Assembly (NCBI GenBank): GCA_023424475.1
Contig: JAFADX010000058.1
Location: 1-61,246, forward strand
Reading direction: 5' to 3'
Source: Pseudomonadota bacterium
GTDB lineage: Bacteria > Pseudomonadota > Alphaproteobacteria > Acetobacterales > Acetobacteraceae
Length of the DNA: 61,246 bases
The position numbers and the translations under genes are program-made. The notes below the pieces were generated by a model that was not told where the DNA came from, did no database searches, and saw only the letters and a program-made list of their open reading frames with translations. Of the stretch, positions 25,857-34,208 are shown one piece after another (within the stretch, counting starts at the first letter, position 1; each line of letters begins with the position of its first letter).

Positions 25857-26110
25857 GCCTGGGGCGGGGGCGTTTGGCGCGCCTCGGCGAGCTCGCCGTT
25901 CTCGACCGAGGCGAGCGCGTTGCGCAGCACGGCGGCCACCGATCGGTCGTCCATGGTCCTGGCCAGCAGCCCCAGCGCGCCGCCGAGCAGCGCCGATGCG
26001 ATCGAGATCGGCGCGATGCGCTGCTCCATCATGTACTCGATCGCCTTGTCCACGACCGAGCCGGCGTGGCTCAGATCCTCCGGGGCCATGCCCGAGGGGT
26101 CCTGGTGCAT
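25853..26110 (-). CDS. Small conserved-looking hypothetical protein coupled to the GFA gene
   Basis: The product has 85 residues: MHQDPSGMAPEDLSHAGSVV, then a central hydrophobic segment (ISIASALLGGALGLLA, about residues 35-50) that may be a single membrane helix or an amphipathic helix, then a Glu/Arg-containing tail. The stop overlaps the start of the GFA gene by 4 nt. No family was recognised. It lies 65 nt from the end of the Atm1-type ABC gene in the same direction, downstream in transcription order only of its own promoter. Confidence 0.55.
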   Translation of the reverse strand: MHQDPSGMAPEDLSHAGSVVDKAIEYMMEQRIAPISIASALLGGALGLLARTMDDRSVAAVLRNALASVENGELAEARQTPPPQA

Positions 26111-26175
26111 GCGGCGTTCTCCTTGTGCTGTGAGGGCAGATAGGGCCGGGCACGGCGGGGGGAAAGCCCCGGCGG

Positions 26176-28071
26176 TCAGATGGCCGCCTCGCCCGCGCGG
26201 GCGGTGCGCGGGCGATCGAGGTCGGCTTCCGCCTGGGCCCGGGCGGCGGCCTCCTGGGCCCGCGCAGCGGCCTCGGCGGCCGCGACCGCCTCGGCCTGGC
26301 GGCGCCACATCTCGGCATAGAGGCCGTCGGCGGCGATGAGGCTGGCATGGGTGCCGCGCTCGGCGATGCGGCCGTCCTGCAGGACGATGATCTCGTCGGC
26401 CTCGACCACCGTCGAAAGGCGGTGCGCGATGACGAGCGTCGTGCGGTTGCGGGAGACGTCGCGCAGCGCCGCCTGGATCTCCTGCTCGGTCCGCGTGTCG
26501 AGGGCGCTGGTCGCTTCGTCGAGGATCAGGATGCGCGGGTCCTTGAGGATGGTGCGGGCGATGGCGACGCGCTGCTTCTCCCCGCCCGAGAGCTTGAGGC
26601 CGCGTTCGCCGACGCGGGTCGCGTAGCCTTCCGGCAGGCGCAGGACGAAGTCGTGGACCTGGGCGTGCCGGGCGGCCTCCTCGACCTCGGCATCGGTCGC
26701 GCCGGGCCGGCCATAAGCGATGTTGTAGCGGATCGTGTCATTGAACAGCACCGTATCCTGCGGGACGACGCCGATCGCCTGGCGAAGGCTCGTCTGGGTC
26801 ACGCCGCGCACGTCCTGCCCGTCCACCGTCACGTGGCCGCCGGTTGCATCGTAGAAGCGGAACAGCAGCCGGGAGATCGTGGACTTGCCGGCCCCGGTCG
26901 GCCCGACGATGGCGAGCATCCGCCCCGGCGGCACGGTGAAGGAGACGCCCTTCAGGATTTCCCGATCCGGACGGTAGCCGAAATGCACGTTCTCGAACCT
27001 GACCTCACCCGGGCCCTTGGCGAGCGCCGATGCGTCCGGGGCATCCTGCACCTCGGCGGGGACCAGCAGGAGGCGGAACATCTCCTCCATGTCCGTCAGC
27101 CCCTGCTTGATCTCGCGATAGGCGAAGCCGAGGATGTTCAGCGGCTGGTAGATCTGGATCAGGTAGGTGTTGACCATCACGAAGTCGCCCACCGTCATCT
27201 GCCCCTTGGCGATGCCCCTTCCCGCCAGAAGCATCGTCACCGTCAGCCCCACCGCCATGATGAAAGCCTGGCCGGCGTTCAGCATGTTGAGCGTGATCTC
27301 GGAGCGGACATAGGCGCGCTCATAGCGGGTCAGGCTTTCCTCGTACCGCCGGGCCTCGTGCGCCTCGTTGTTGAAGTACTTCACCGTCTCGTAGTTCAGC
27401 AGGCTGTCCACCGCTTTGGTGTTCGCCTCCTCGTCCACCTGGTTCATCTGCCGCCGGAAGCGCAGGCGCCAGTTGGTGAAGAGCAGGGTGAAGGCGACAT
27501 AGGCCGCGATGGTCCCAAGCATCGTCGCCGTGAAGGAGGCGCCGAAGATCCACCACAGGATGAAGGCGACGAAGGTGATCTCGACGATGGTTGGGATGAT
27601 GTTGAAGAGCAGGAAGTTCAGCGAGGTGGCGATGCCGCGCACGCCGCGCTCGATGACGCGGGACAGCCCGCCGGTGGCGCGATCCATGTGGAATCGCATG
27701 GAAAGCGCGTGCAGGTGCTCGAAGACCTCGAGCGCGACGCGCCGGGCCGCGCGCGCCTGGACCTTGGCGAAGACGGCATTGCGCAGTTCCCCGAAGGCGG
27801 AGGCCATGACGCGCAGCAAGCCATAGCCGACCACCAGCGCGACCGGCACGGCCACCAGGGCGCCGGCGCCACCCCGCGGCGCCAGCGCGTCCACCGCGCG
27901 GGCATAGGCGATCGGCACCAGCACATTCGCCGCCTTCGCCGCTGCGACCAGGACGAGGGCGGCGACGACGCGCAGGCGCATCTCCGTCTCGCCCCTCGGC
28001 CAGAGGTAGGGAGCGATGCGCAGGAGCGCGGAAAGATGGCTGCCTTCGGCGCGTGAGGGTTCAGGGGGCAC
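26176..28071 (-). CDS. Atm1-type ABC exporter (fused permease-ATPase)
   Basis: The 631-residue half-transporter has six membrane segments in the first 330 residues and an ATPase domain after that. The NBD has Walker A GPTGAGKST, Q-loop VPQDTVLFNDT, signature LSGGEKQR, Walker B ILILDEATSALD and the H-loop in VIAHRLSTV. The DSLLNYETVKYFNNE motif in the last part of the membrane domain is diagnostic of the Atm1/ABCB7/HMT1 group, which exports glutathione-linked sulfur or metal conjugates. The GTG at 28071 gives a normal N-terminus; the start is less certain. The C-terminal 40 residues are an Ala/Arg/Glu helix. Confidence 0.9.
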   Translation of the reverse strand: MPPEPSRAEGSHLSALLRIAPYLWPRGETEMRLRVVAALVLVAAAKAANVLVPIAYARAVDALAPRGGAGALVAVPVALVVGYGLLRVMASAFGELRNAVFAKVQARAARRVALEVFEHLHALSMRFHMDRATGGLSRVIERGVRGIATSLNFLLFNIIPTIVEITFVAFILWWIFGASFTATMLGTIAAYVAFTLLFTNWRLRFRRQMNQVDEEANTKAVDSLLNYETVKYFNNEAHEARRYEESLTRYERAYVRSEITLNMLNAGQAFIMAVGLTVTMLLAGRGIAKGQMTVGDFVMVNTYLIQIYQPLNILGFAYREIKQGLTDMEEMFRLLLVPAEVQDAPDASALAKGPGEVRFENVHFGYRPDREILKGVSFTVPPGRMLAIVGPTGAGKSTISRLLFRFYDATGGHVTVDGQDVRGVTQTSLRQAIGVVPQDTVLFNDTIRYNIAYGRPGATDAEVEEAARHAQVHDFVLRLPEGYATRVGERGLKLSGGEKQRVAIARTILKDPRILILDEATSALDTRTEQEIQAALRDVSRNRTTLVIAHRLSTVVEADEIIVLQDGRIAERGTHASLIAADGLYAEMWRRQAEAVAAAEAAARAQEAAARAQAEADLDRPRTARAGEAAI

Positions 28072-28224
28072 GCGATTGAACTCCGGTCTGGCCCGGGGAG
28101 ATGGGGCCGGCTGACGACGAGGGGAACCATGCCGGCCGCATGGGAGCCATCGGCGCACGGGATTCGGGCCTTCCCTGGCCGCGGCCCAATGCCGTCCCGC
28201 CGGAAAATGCTCTAAGCGGAGGAC

Positions 28225-29079
28225 ATGCCCGATCCTGCCCTTCAGCGCCACATCGACGCCTGCAACAATATCGCCTCGCCTTCCGGGCTCATCCCGTTCC
28301 GGATCGGCACGGCGCAGGTCGGGTGGGTCACGCCGGACCTGGCCCAGGCCCTGACCTTCCGGCCGCGCGATTTCCACTTCGACGCCGGGGGCGTGTCGCT
28401 CGCCGGCCGACTGCGCAGCCCCGGCGGGCGCAGCGAAGCGCTGGCGCAGGCGCTGCCTTCCCTCGCCGCGGGCGGCTTCCTGCGCATCCGCCGGGAACTC
28501 TTCGACGTGCGCGAGACGACGGGCGGGCCGGTGCTCGCCGTGCTGGACCGCGGCGCCTTGCCGGCCTTCGGCGTCATGTCGCAGGGCGTGCACGTCAACG
28601 GAATCGTGCGGCGGGCCGACGGGCTGCACCTGTGGGTGGGGGTGCGGTCGCGCGACAAGGCCGTCGCCCCGGGGCAGCTCGACAACGTCGTGGCCGGCGG
28701 GATCCCGGCGGGTCTCTCGCCGGAGGAGTGCCTGGTGAAGGAGGCAGAGGAGGAGGCCGCCCTGCCGGCGGAGCTTGCCGTCACGGCGCGCCGGGCGGGC
28801 CGCGTCTCCTATGTCATGCGCAATGCCGAAGGGCTCCGCAGGGATGTCCTGCATGTCTTCGACCTCGAGATCCCGGAGGGGGTGGCGCCGCGCCCCAACG
28901 ACGACGAGGTCGAGCGGTTCGAGCTGTGGCCGGCCGAGAAGGTGCTGCAGGCGGTGCGGGCCACCGACACGGTCAAGTTCAACGTCAATCTCGTGCTGAT
29001 CGACCTGTTCCTCCGGGAGGGGCTGATCCGGGACCCCGACGGCCGGCTCAGGCCGGGGCTCGATCAGGGGCCGGACTGA
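28225..29079 (+). CDS. Nudix hydrolase with DUF4743-type N-terminal domain
   Basis: The 284-residue protein has an N-terminal domain (to about residue 120) like that of the Tnr3/TPK-associated Nudix proteins, with PFRIGTAQVGWVTPDLAQAL. A Nudix domain follows. The Nudix box reads GGIPAGLSPEECLVKEAEEEA, with the metal-binding EAEEEA near residues 173-178. Members of this group (in fungi and plants) clean up damaged thiamine diphosphate derivatives; transfer of that function here is inference. The gene is divergent from the Atm1-type gene. Confidence 0.83.
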   Translation: MPDPALQRHIDACNNIASPSGLIPFRIGTAQVGWVTPDLAQALTFRPRDFHFDAGGVSLAGRLRSPGGRSEALAQALPSLAAGGFLRIRRELFDVRETTGGPVLAVLDRGALPAFGVMSQGVHVNGIVRRADGLHLWVGVRSRDKAVAPGQLDNVVAGGIPAGLSPEECLVKEAEEEAALPAELAVTARRAGRVSYVMRNAEGLRRDVLHVFDLEIPEGVAPRPNDDEVERFELWPAEKVLQAVRATDTVKFNVNLVLIDLFLREGLIRDPDGRLRPGLDQGPD

Positions 29080-29224
29080 CCGCGGGGTCCGCGCCGGGCA
29101 CACGCATGGCGTGCACCGATGCAACCGGGCGTGCATGGACTCCCCCGCGCTGCCGGCTGCCTCCTATACTTCCGCAGGGGGCGCAGACCCCGGGGCAGCG
29201 TCTGGACAGAGGAGAGCTTCCGTA

Positions 29225-30961
29225 ATGTCGGGAACCCGCGCTTTCGTGAGGGCGGCGCTGTTCGCCTCGGTCGCTGTCCTGCCTGCCTGCGGCCTCACGG
29301 TCGAGCGCAGATCCCGGGTCGAGGGCCTCGAACGCGGCCTGGCCTCCTCGCAGGCCGAGTCGCAGGCTCTGACGGCGCGTGTGGGCGAACTCGAGCAGAC
29401 CCTTGCGGCGGAGCGGCGGGCGCGGGGGGACCTCGCTGCCATCGAGCGTCGGCTGGCCATCGCGCGGCGGGACCTCGCCACGGCGCAGCAGGGACGCGGG
29501 ACGGCCGACCAGGAGACCGCCGCGCTGCGCGAGCGGCTGGAAGCGGAGACCAGGCGGCTCGAGGCGCTGCAAGCCGAATCGCAACAGACGCAGTTGCAGC
29601 TCGAAAGCCGCCGTGCGGATGTCGCAGCCACCGAGCGTCGCCTTGGCGAACTGCGTGGGCAGGCGGGCACCGAGCAGCAGCGGCTGGCCGGGCTGCGCAG
29701 CGACATTGCGGCCGCCGACGCGCGCGTCGCCGCGTTGACGGGCCGCGCGACGCAGGAAGAGCAGCGGCTGGCCGGCCTGGGCCAGCGCACCACGGCCGAG
29801 GAGACGCGCCTCGCCGGCCTGCGCGATGCCGCCGCGGCCGAGGAACGGCGCCGCGACGGGCTGCGTGCGGAGGCCACGGCGACGGAACAGCGCCTCGCCG
29901 GGCTGACGCAACGCGCGTGGGCCGAGCAGCAGCGGCTGACGGATTTCGAGGCCCGCAATACCCGGCAGGCGACGCAGCTGCGCGAGGCCGAGCAGCGCCT
30001 GGCCCAGACGCGCGAGGCGATCAACGTCGCCCAGGGCGAGGCGAACGCTCGCCGCCAGAGCGTGGCGCAGCTCGAGGCCGAGATCGGCCGCCTGACCACG
30101 ACCCGGGATCAGACCGCGACCGAGTTGCGCAGCTTGCAGGGGCGCGTCGCCGAACTGCGGAACGAAGTGGCCGCGGCGGAACGACGCCTGGCCGAGCTGC
30201 GGGACAGCACCGGTGCGGAGGAGCGCCGGCTGACCGCCCTGCGCGGCGAGGCCGCCGCGGCCGAGCGGACGCTGGCAGAGCGGCGGCAAGCGGCGGCCGA
30301 GGCCGAACGCCGGGCCGCGACGGCGACCCAGACCGCCCAGCAGGAAGCCGATCGCGCACGTGCCCAGGTGGAGGAGGCGCGCCGGGCGGCCTCGGCCGTC
30401 CAGTCCTCGCGCGGGGAGGCGGAATCGCTGCAACGCCAGGCCGATGCGTTGAGGCAGGAGCTCGCATCCTCCGAGCGCCAGCGGCAGGACCTCGCCCGTC
30501 AGGCCGAGGCGTTGCGGACCGACGTGGCGGGCTCGGACCGCCGCCGGGCCGAGCTCGCGTCGCAGATCGAGGCCCTGCGCCAGGAGGTCGCGGCCTCCGA
30601 TCGCCGCCGGGCCGAGCTGGCGGGCCAGGTGCAGCAACTGCGGGGCGAGGTCGCCACGGCCGATCAGCGCCGCGCCGAGGTGGCCAGCCAGGCGGAAAGC
30701 GTGCGCGCCACCGTCGCAGCCGCGGAACAGCAGCGCACCGAGGTCGCCCGCCAGGTCGATGCCATGCGCGCCGAGGTCGCCACCGCAGAGCGTCGGCGGG
30801 CGGAGATCGCCGGCCAGATCGCCGCCGCCGAGGCGCGCCTCGCGGAGCGGCGCACCGAACTGGCCGATCTCGAGAACCGGGTGCGGCGTGCGAGGGAGGC
30901 CGTCGGGTCGGATTCCATGAGTGTCACGGTGCCCGGGCAGACGCCCGCTACGCCACGGTGA
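29225..30961 (+). CDS. Long coiled-coil lipoprotein made of tandem repeats
   Basis: The product has 578 residues. A signal peptide ends in the lipobox AVLPAC (Cys near residue 22). The rest is one continuous Ala/Glu/Arg/Gln-rich heptad coiled coil with almost no Pro or aromatic residues until the C-terminus. Two periodic parts stand out: five 14-residue units of RLAGL type (29753-29962), and six consecutive 21-residue units of the type (A/S)xxRRAELAxQxxxLRxEV (30464-30841). It should form a long periplasmic or surface rod. The GAF gene's GTG overlaps its stop. The function is unknown; a spacer, tether or envelope-spanning scaffold is plausible. Confidence 0.75.
   Translation: MSGTRAFVRAALFASVAVLPACGLTVERRSRVEGLERGLASSQAESQALTARVGELEQTLAAERRARGDLAAIERRLAIARRDLATAQQGRGTADQETAALRERLEAETRRLEALQAESQQTQLQLESRRADVAATERRLGELRGQAGTEQQRLAGLRSDIAAADARVAALTGRATQEEQRLAGLGQRTTAEETRLAGLRDAAAAEERRRDGLRAEATATEQRLAGLTQRAWAEQQRLTDFEARNTRQATQLREAEQRLAQTREAINVAQGEANARRQSVAQLEAEIGRLTTTRDQTATELRSLQGRVAELRNEVAAAERRLAELRDSTGAEERRLTALRGEAAAAERTLAERRQAAAEAERRAATATQTAQQEADRARAQVEEARRAASAVQSSRGEAESLQRQADALRQELASSERQRQDLARQAEALRTDVAGSDRRRAELASQIEALRQEVAASDRRRAELAGQVQQLRGEVATADQRRAEVASQAESVRATVAAAEQQRTEVARQVDAMRAEVATAERRRAEIAGQIAAAEARLAERRTELADLENRVRRAREAVGSDSMSVTVPGQTPATPR
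29753..29962 (+). repeat. Five 42-bp coding repeats (14-residue units)
   Basis: Five in-frame units of two heptads each. The residues at the core read EQRLAGL, EETRLAGL, EERRRDGL, TEQRLAGL and EQQRLTDF, each followed by a variable five-residue linker. They are diverged at the DNA level but exactly in register. Confidence 0.75.
30464..30841 (+). repeat. Six 63-bp coding repeats (21-residue, three-heptad units)
   Basis: Residues 414-539 of the lipoprotein divide exactly into six units of 21 residues with no gaps. Each has a charged RRRAEL- or QRRAEV-like core, then Q-x4-LR-x2-V. The first three units are most alike. The pattern suggests expansion by unequal recombination of a three-heptad block and could be length-polymorphic among strains. 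Confidence 0.8.
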
Positions 30962-31491
30962 ACACGCGCGATATCCCCGCGGCCGGAGCGATGGCCGGCA
31001 GGAGCGTGGCGTCTTGCCTGCGTGAGGTGGCCGCGGCGACGGCCGCGCCTGGGCAACCGGCCGCGCTGCTGGCCGCGTTGGAGACGGCGATGGGCCGCTG
31101 CATCGGCCATCGCTTGTTTACAGTCATGCGCCATGACGCGACGGGGGGGCGCAACCGGCGCATCCATTCGAGCGATCCGGCGGCCTATCCCGTCTCGGGC
31201 TTCAAACCGGTGAACTGGGAGCATCCCTGGACGCGCCGGCTGCTGGTGGAAGGACGCCCGTGGATCGGCCGCGAGAACGCGGACATCGTCTGGGCCTTTC
31301 CGGACCATGAGAAGATCCTGGCCATGGGCCTGGGCAGCGCGCTGAACCTGCCGGTGCGCTGGAACGGCCGGACGCTCGGCAGCCTGAACCTGCTGCATGC
31401 TCCCGCTCATTTCACGGAGACGGATGCAGAGACCGGAGCATTGTTTGCCGCCTTGGCAGTGCCGGCGCTGCTCGCGCCGGACGCCGACTGA
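30958..31491 (+). CDS. GAF-domain protein
   Basis: The 177-residue protein is mostly one GAF domain: LAALETAMGRCIGHRLFTVM near residues 40-60, then GFKPVNWEHPWTRRLL, GRPWIGRENADIVWAFPDHEKI, and SALNLPVRWNGRTLGSLNLLH. The GLGSALNLPV-RWNGRTLGSLNL block is the classic GAF core. Stand-alone GAF proteins bind small ligands or metabolise oxidised methionine; which applies cannot be said. It starts at GTG 30958 in a GTGA overlap with the coiled-coil lipoprotein; an ATG at 30989 is an alternative. Co-translation with the lipoprotein is suggested by the overlap. Confidence 0.72.
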   Translation: MNTRDIPAAGAMAGRSVASCLREVAAATAAPGQPAALLAALETAMGRCIGHRLFTVMRHDATGGRNRRIHSSDPAAYPVSGFKPVNWEHPWTRRLLVEGRPWIGRENADIVWAFPDHEKILAMGLGSALNLPVRWNGRTLGSLNLLHAPAHFTETDAETGALFAALAVPALLAPDAD

Positions 31492-31509
31492 CGAGATCGG
31501 AGATTTCAC

Positions 31510-32481
31510 ATGACCGCCAGGATCCATCGCCGTCTGGTGCTCGCGGCACCGGCGCTGCTCGCGCCCCTGCCGCTTGCGGCGCAGATTGCCTTCACGCGCC
31601 CGATCCGCCTGATCGTGCCCTGGGCACCGGGCGGCACCACCGACATCCTCGCGCGCATCGTCGCGGAACCGCTCGGCCAGGCGCTCGGCCAGACCGTGGT
31701 GGTCGAGAACCGGTCCGGCGCCAGCGGCAATGTCGGCTCGGATGTCGTGGCCAAGGCGGCGCCGGACGGGGAGGTGCTCCTCTTCGGGTCGATGTCCACG
31801 CATGCGATGAACCATGCGCTGATGCGCAGCATGCCCTTCGACGGCGTGGCGGACTTCACGCCGCTCGCCATGCTGGGCTTCGCGGTGAACACCATGGTGG
31901 TGCATCCCTCGGTGCCGGCGCAGACGGTGCCGGAGTTCATCGCCTATCTCCGCGCCAACCCGGACAAGCTCGCCTATGCCTCGGCCGGCCCGGGCTCGAC
32001 CAACCACCTGTGCGCCGCGCTCTTCGAGAGCATGACCGGGACCAGGATGGTCCATGTGCCCTATCGCGGTGGCCAGCCGGCGGTGACCGACACGGTGGCC
32101 GGGCAGACGCAGCTGTTGTTCAGCGCGGCGACGCAGACCATGCCCCACGTCACGGGCGGACGGCTGCGCCTGCTCGCGGTGACCGAGCCGACGCGCTGGA
32201 GCCGCAGGCCCGACGTGCCGACGGTGGGCGAGACGGTGCCGGGCTACGAGATGGCGGTCTGGTATGGCGCCTTCGGCCCGAAGGGCATGGACGCGGCGCT
32301 GCAGCAGAGGCTGAACGCGGAACTGAACCGCGTGCTGTTGCTGCCGGCGGTGAAGGACCGTCTCACCGGCATGGGTGTCGAGATCGCGCCCGAATCGACC
32401 GAGGCCTTCTCCCGGCGCCTGCATGCGGACGCGGAGAAGTGGGGCTCGCTGATCCGGCGCCTGGGCATCGAGGCGTCCTGA
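31510..32481 (+). CDS. Bug/TctC-family tripartite tricarboxylate transporter receptor
   Basis: The 323-residue periplasmic binding protein has an N-terminal signal (MTARIHRRLVLAAPALLAPL, cleaved near LAAQIA). It has the family pattern RPIRLIVPWAPGGTTDILAR near residues 30-49, ENRSGASGNVGSDVVAKAAPDG near 71-92, and GSTNHLCAALF further on. Bug proteins trap carboxylates, amino acids or aromatic acids through two beta-strand loops contacting the carboxylate. No TctA/TctB membrane partners are nearby. It leads the acyl-CoA gene cluster and may bring in its substrate; that link is inference. Confidence 0.9.
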   Translation: MTARIHRRLVLAAPALLAPLPLAAQIAFTRPIRLIVPWAPGGTTDILARIVAEPLGQALGQTVVVENRSGASGNVGSDVVAKAAPDGEVLLFGSMSTHAMNHALMRSMPFDGVADFTPLAMLGFAVNTMVVHPSVPAQTVPEFIAYLRANPDKLAYASAGPGSTNHLCAALFESMTGTRMVHVPYRGGQPAVTDTVAGQTQLLFSAATQTMPHVTGGRLRLLAVTEPTRWSRRPDVPTVGETVPGYEMAVWYGAFGPKGMDAALQQRLNAELNRVLLLPAVKDRLTGMGVEIAPESTEAFSRRLHADAEKWGSLIRRLGIEAS

Positions 32482-32538
32482 CGCCGGCTTGCCGCCTTCG
32501 CAGCCGCGCTCCATCCTCCGCCCCCTGACACGGGGGAA

Positions 32539-33345
32539 ATGCCGATGGACGCGCCGCTCAAGGTCGAGATCGAGGAGGGCATCGCCCTCCTCACCATGAA
32601 CCGCCCGGAGTCGCGCAATCCGCTCGACCCCGAGATGCAGGATGCGCTGCTCGACACCCTGTCCTCGCTCGATGCCGGGCAGGAGGTGCGCGTGGCGATC
32701 CTGACCGGTGCGGGCACGGCCTTCTGCGCCGGCGGCAATGTGCGCCGCATGGGCGAAGCGGCGAGCGGGCCGAAGGAGCGCACGCCGGCGCAGGCGCGCG
32801 GCTACTATCGCTGGGGTATCCAGCGGATTCCGCGCCTGCTCGAGCAACTCGAAATGCCGGTGATCGCGGCGGTGAATGGGCCGGCGATGGGCGCGGGCTG
32901 CGACCTCGCCTGCATGTGTGACCTGCGCATTGCCGGCGAGAGCGCACGCTTCGCGGAAAGCTTCGTGAAGCTCGGCATCATTCCCGGCGACGGCGGCGCC
33001 TGGCTGCTGCCGCGTGTCGTCGGCTTCGCCAAAGCCTCCGAGATGGCGCTGACGGGCGATTCGCTGACGGCGCAGGATGCGCTGGAGGCAGGTCTGGTCT
33101 CCCGGGTGGTGCCGGATGCGGAACTGATTCCGGCGGCGAAGGCGCTCGCCGCCCGCATCGCCGCGAACCCGCCCCAGGCGGTGCGCATGGCGCGGCGGCT
33201 GCTGCGCGAGGCATGGAACAGCCGGCTCGACACGGTGCTCGAGATGTCGTCCGCCATGCAGGCCGTCGCGCACACGACCGAGGACCACAAGGAGGCGCTC
33301 GCGGCGATGCGCGAGAAGCGCAAGCCGGCCTACAAGGGCGCCTGA
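32539..33345 (+). CDS. Enoyl-CoA hydratase/isomerase family protein, atypical active site
   Basis: The 268-residue crotonase-fold protein has the oxyanion-hole sequence AFCAGGNVRRMG near residue 70 and the second site GPAMGAGCDLACMCDLRI near 114-131. Compared with mitochondrial enoyl-CoA hydratase, the first catalytic Glu is replaced by Asp (GCDLA) and the second is replaced by a hydrophobic residue (ESFVKLGIIPGDGG). Hydratase chemistry is therefore doubtful; an isomerase, hydrolase or other crotonase reaction is possible. It begins after the Bug gene and ends one base before the next start, so it is in an operon with the SDR. Confidence 0.83.
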   Translation: MPMDAPLKVEIEEGIALLTMNRPESRNPLDPEMQDALLDTLSSLDAGQEVRVAILTGAGTAFCAGGNVRRMGEAASGPKERTPAQARGYYRWGIQRIPRLLEQLEMPVIAAVNGPAMGAGCDLACMCDLRIAGESARFAESFVKLGIIPGDGGAWLLPRVVGFAKASEMALTGDSLTAQDALEAGLVSRVVPDAELIPAAKALAARIAANPPQAVRMARRLLREAWNSRLDTVLEMSSAMQAVAHTTEDHKEALAAMREKRKPAYKGA

Positions 33346-33346
33346 G

Positions 33347-34195
33347 GTGGTGGCGTTCGCGCCGGGGCTTCTGGCCGGTCGCCGCGCGCTGGTGACGGGC
33401 GGCGGCACCGGGCTCGGGCGCAGCATCGGCAAGCGGTTCCTCGAGCTCGGCGCGTCGCTCGCGATCTGCGGACGGCGTGCTGAGGTGCTGGAGGCGGCTG
33501 CCGGGATGTTCCGGGCGGGGGTGCCTGGCGCGCAGGTGACGACGCATGTCTGCGACATCCGCGACAGCGCGGCTGTCGAGGCGACGCTTGACGATGTCTG
33601 GCGGTACGGGCCGGCCGATATCCTGGTGAACAATGCAGCGGCGAATTTTCTGGCACAGACGCACCGGCTCTCGTCCCGCGCGGTCGATGCGGTGCTTGGC
33701 ACGACGCTGCACGGTGCAGCCTATTGCACCATCGGTTGCGGGCGGCGCTGGATCGATGCCGGGCAGCCGGGCGTCGTGCTGTCCATCCTGACGCTGTCGG
33801 CCTTGCAGGGCGGGGCTTTCACCACGCCCTCGGCAATGGCGAAGGCGGGGCTGCTGGCGATGACGCAGAGCCTCGCGGTCGAATGGGGGCCGCACGGAAT
33901 CCGCCTGGTGGCGATCGCGCCCGGCACCTTTCCGACCGAGGCTGCGGTGGCGCGGCTGCGGCCGGGCGGGATCGAGCATGGCGGCGTGCCGCTGCGCCGC
34001 GCGGGCAGGCATGAGGAGCTGGCGGATCTCGCGGCCTTCCTCGTCTCCGACCATGCCGGCTACATCACGGGCGAATGCGTCGTGGCCGATGGCGGGCGAC
34101 GGCTGCTCGGCGGCGCGCGGGCCGGGGCGCAGGAGATGCTGGACTGGACCGACGAGCAATGGGCCGCGCAGCGCGCCCGCACGCCGTCGCGCTGA
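33347..34195 (+). CDS. SDR of the 2,4-dienoyl-CoA reductase type
   Basis: The 282-residue protein has a Rossmann SDR core: TGGGTGLGRSIG near residues 18-29 and NNAAANF near 93. The usual Tyr-x3-Lys is absent. Instead it has FTTPSAMAKAGLLAMTQSLA with Lys in AMAKAG, followed by EWGPHGIRLVAIAPG, which is the pattern of mitochondrial DECR and PECR enzymes. Those reduce 2,4-dienoyl-CoA or trans-2-enoyl-CoA with NADPH. The GTG start is one base after the upstream stop. Assignment to the DECR group is by motif; the exact substrate is unknown. Confidence 0.82.
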   Translation: MVAFAPGLLAGRRALVTGGGTGLGRSIGKRFLELGASLAICGRRAEVLEAAAGMFRAGVPGAQVTTHVCDIRDSAAVEATLDDVWRYGPADILVNNAAANFLAQTHRLSSRAVDAVLGTTLHGAAYCTIGCGRRWIDAGQPGVVLSILTLSALQGGAFTTPSAMAKAGLLAMTQSLAVEWGPHGIRLVAIAPGTFPTEAAVARLRPGGIEHGGVPLRRAGRHEELADLAAFLVSDHAGYITGECVVADGGRRLLGGARAGAQEMLDWTDEQWAAQRARTPSR

Positions 34196-34208
34196 GGAAC
34201 CCGTCACC

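Noticed and set aside
29165..29170. TATACT as the -10 of a promoter for the coiled-coil lipoprotein
   Set aside because: No reasonable -35 lies at 16-18 bp upstream, so it was left out.
30464..30841. 63-bp tandem repeats as a CRISPR-like or satellite array
   Set aside because: The repeats are in frame, contiguous without spacers, and encode regular heptads of a coiled coil, so they are protein-level repeats.
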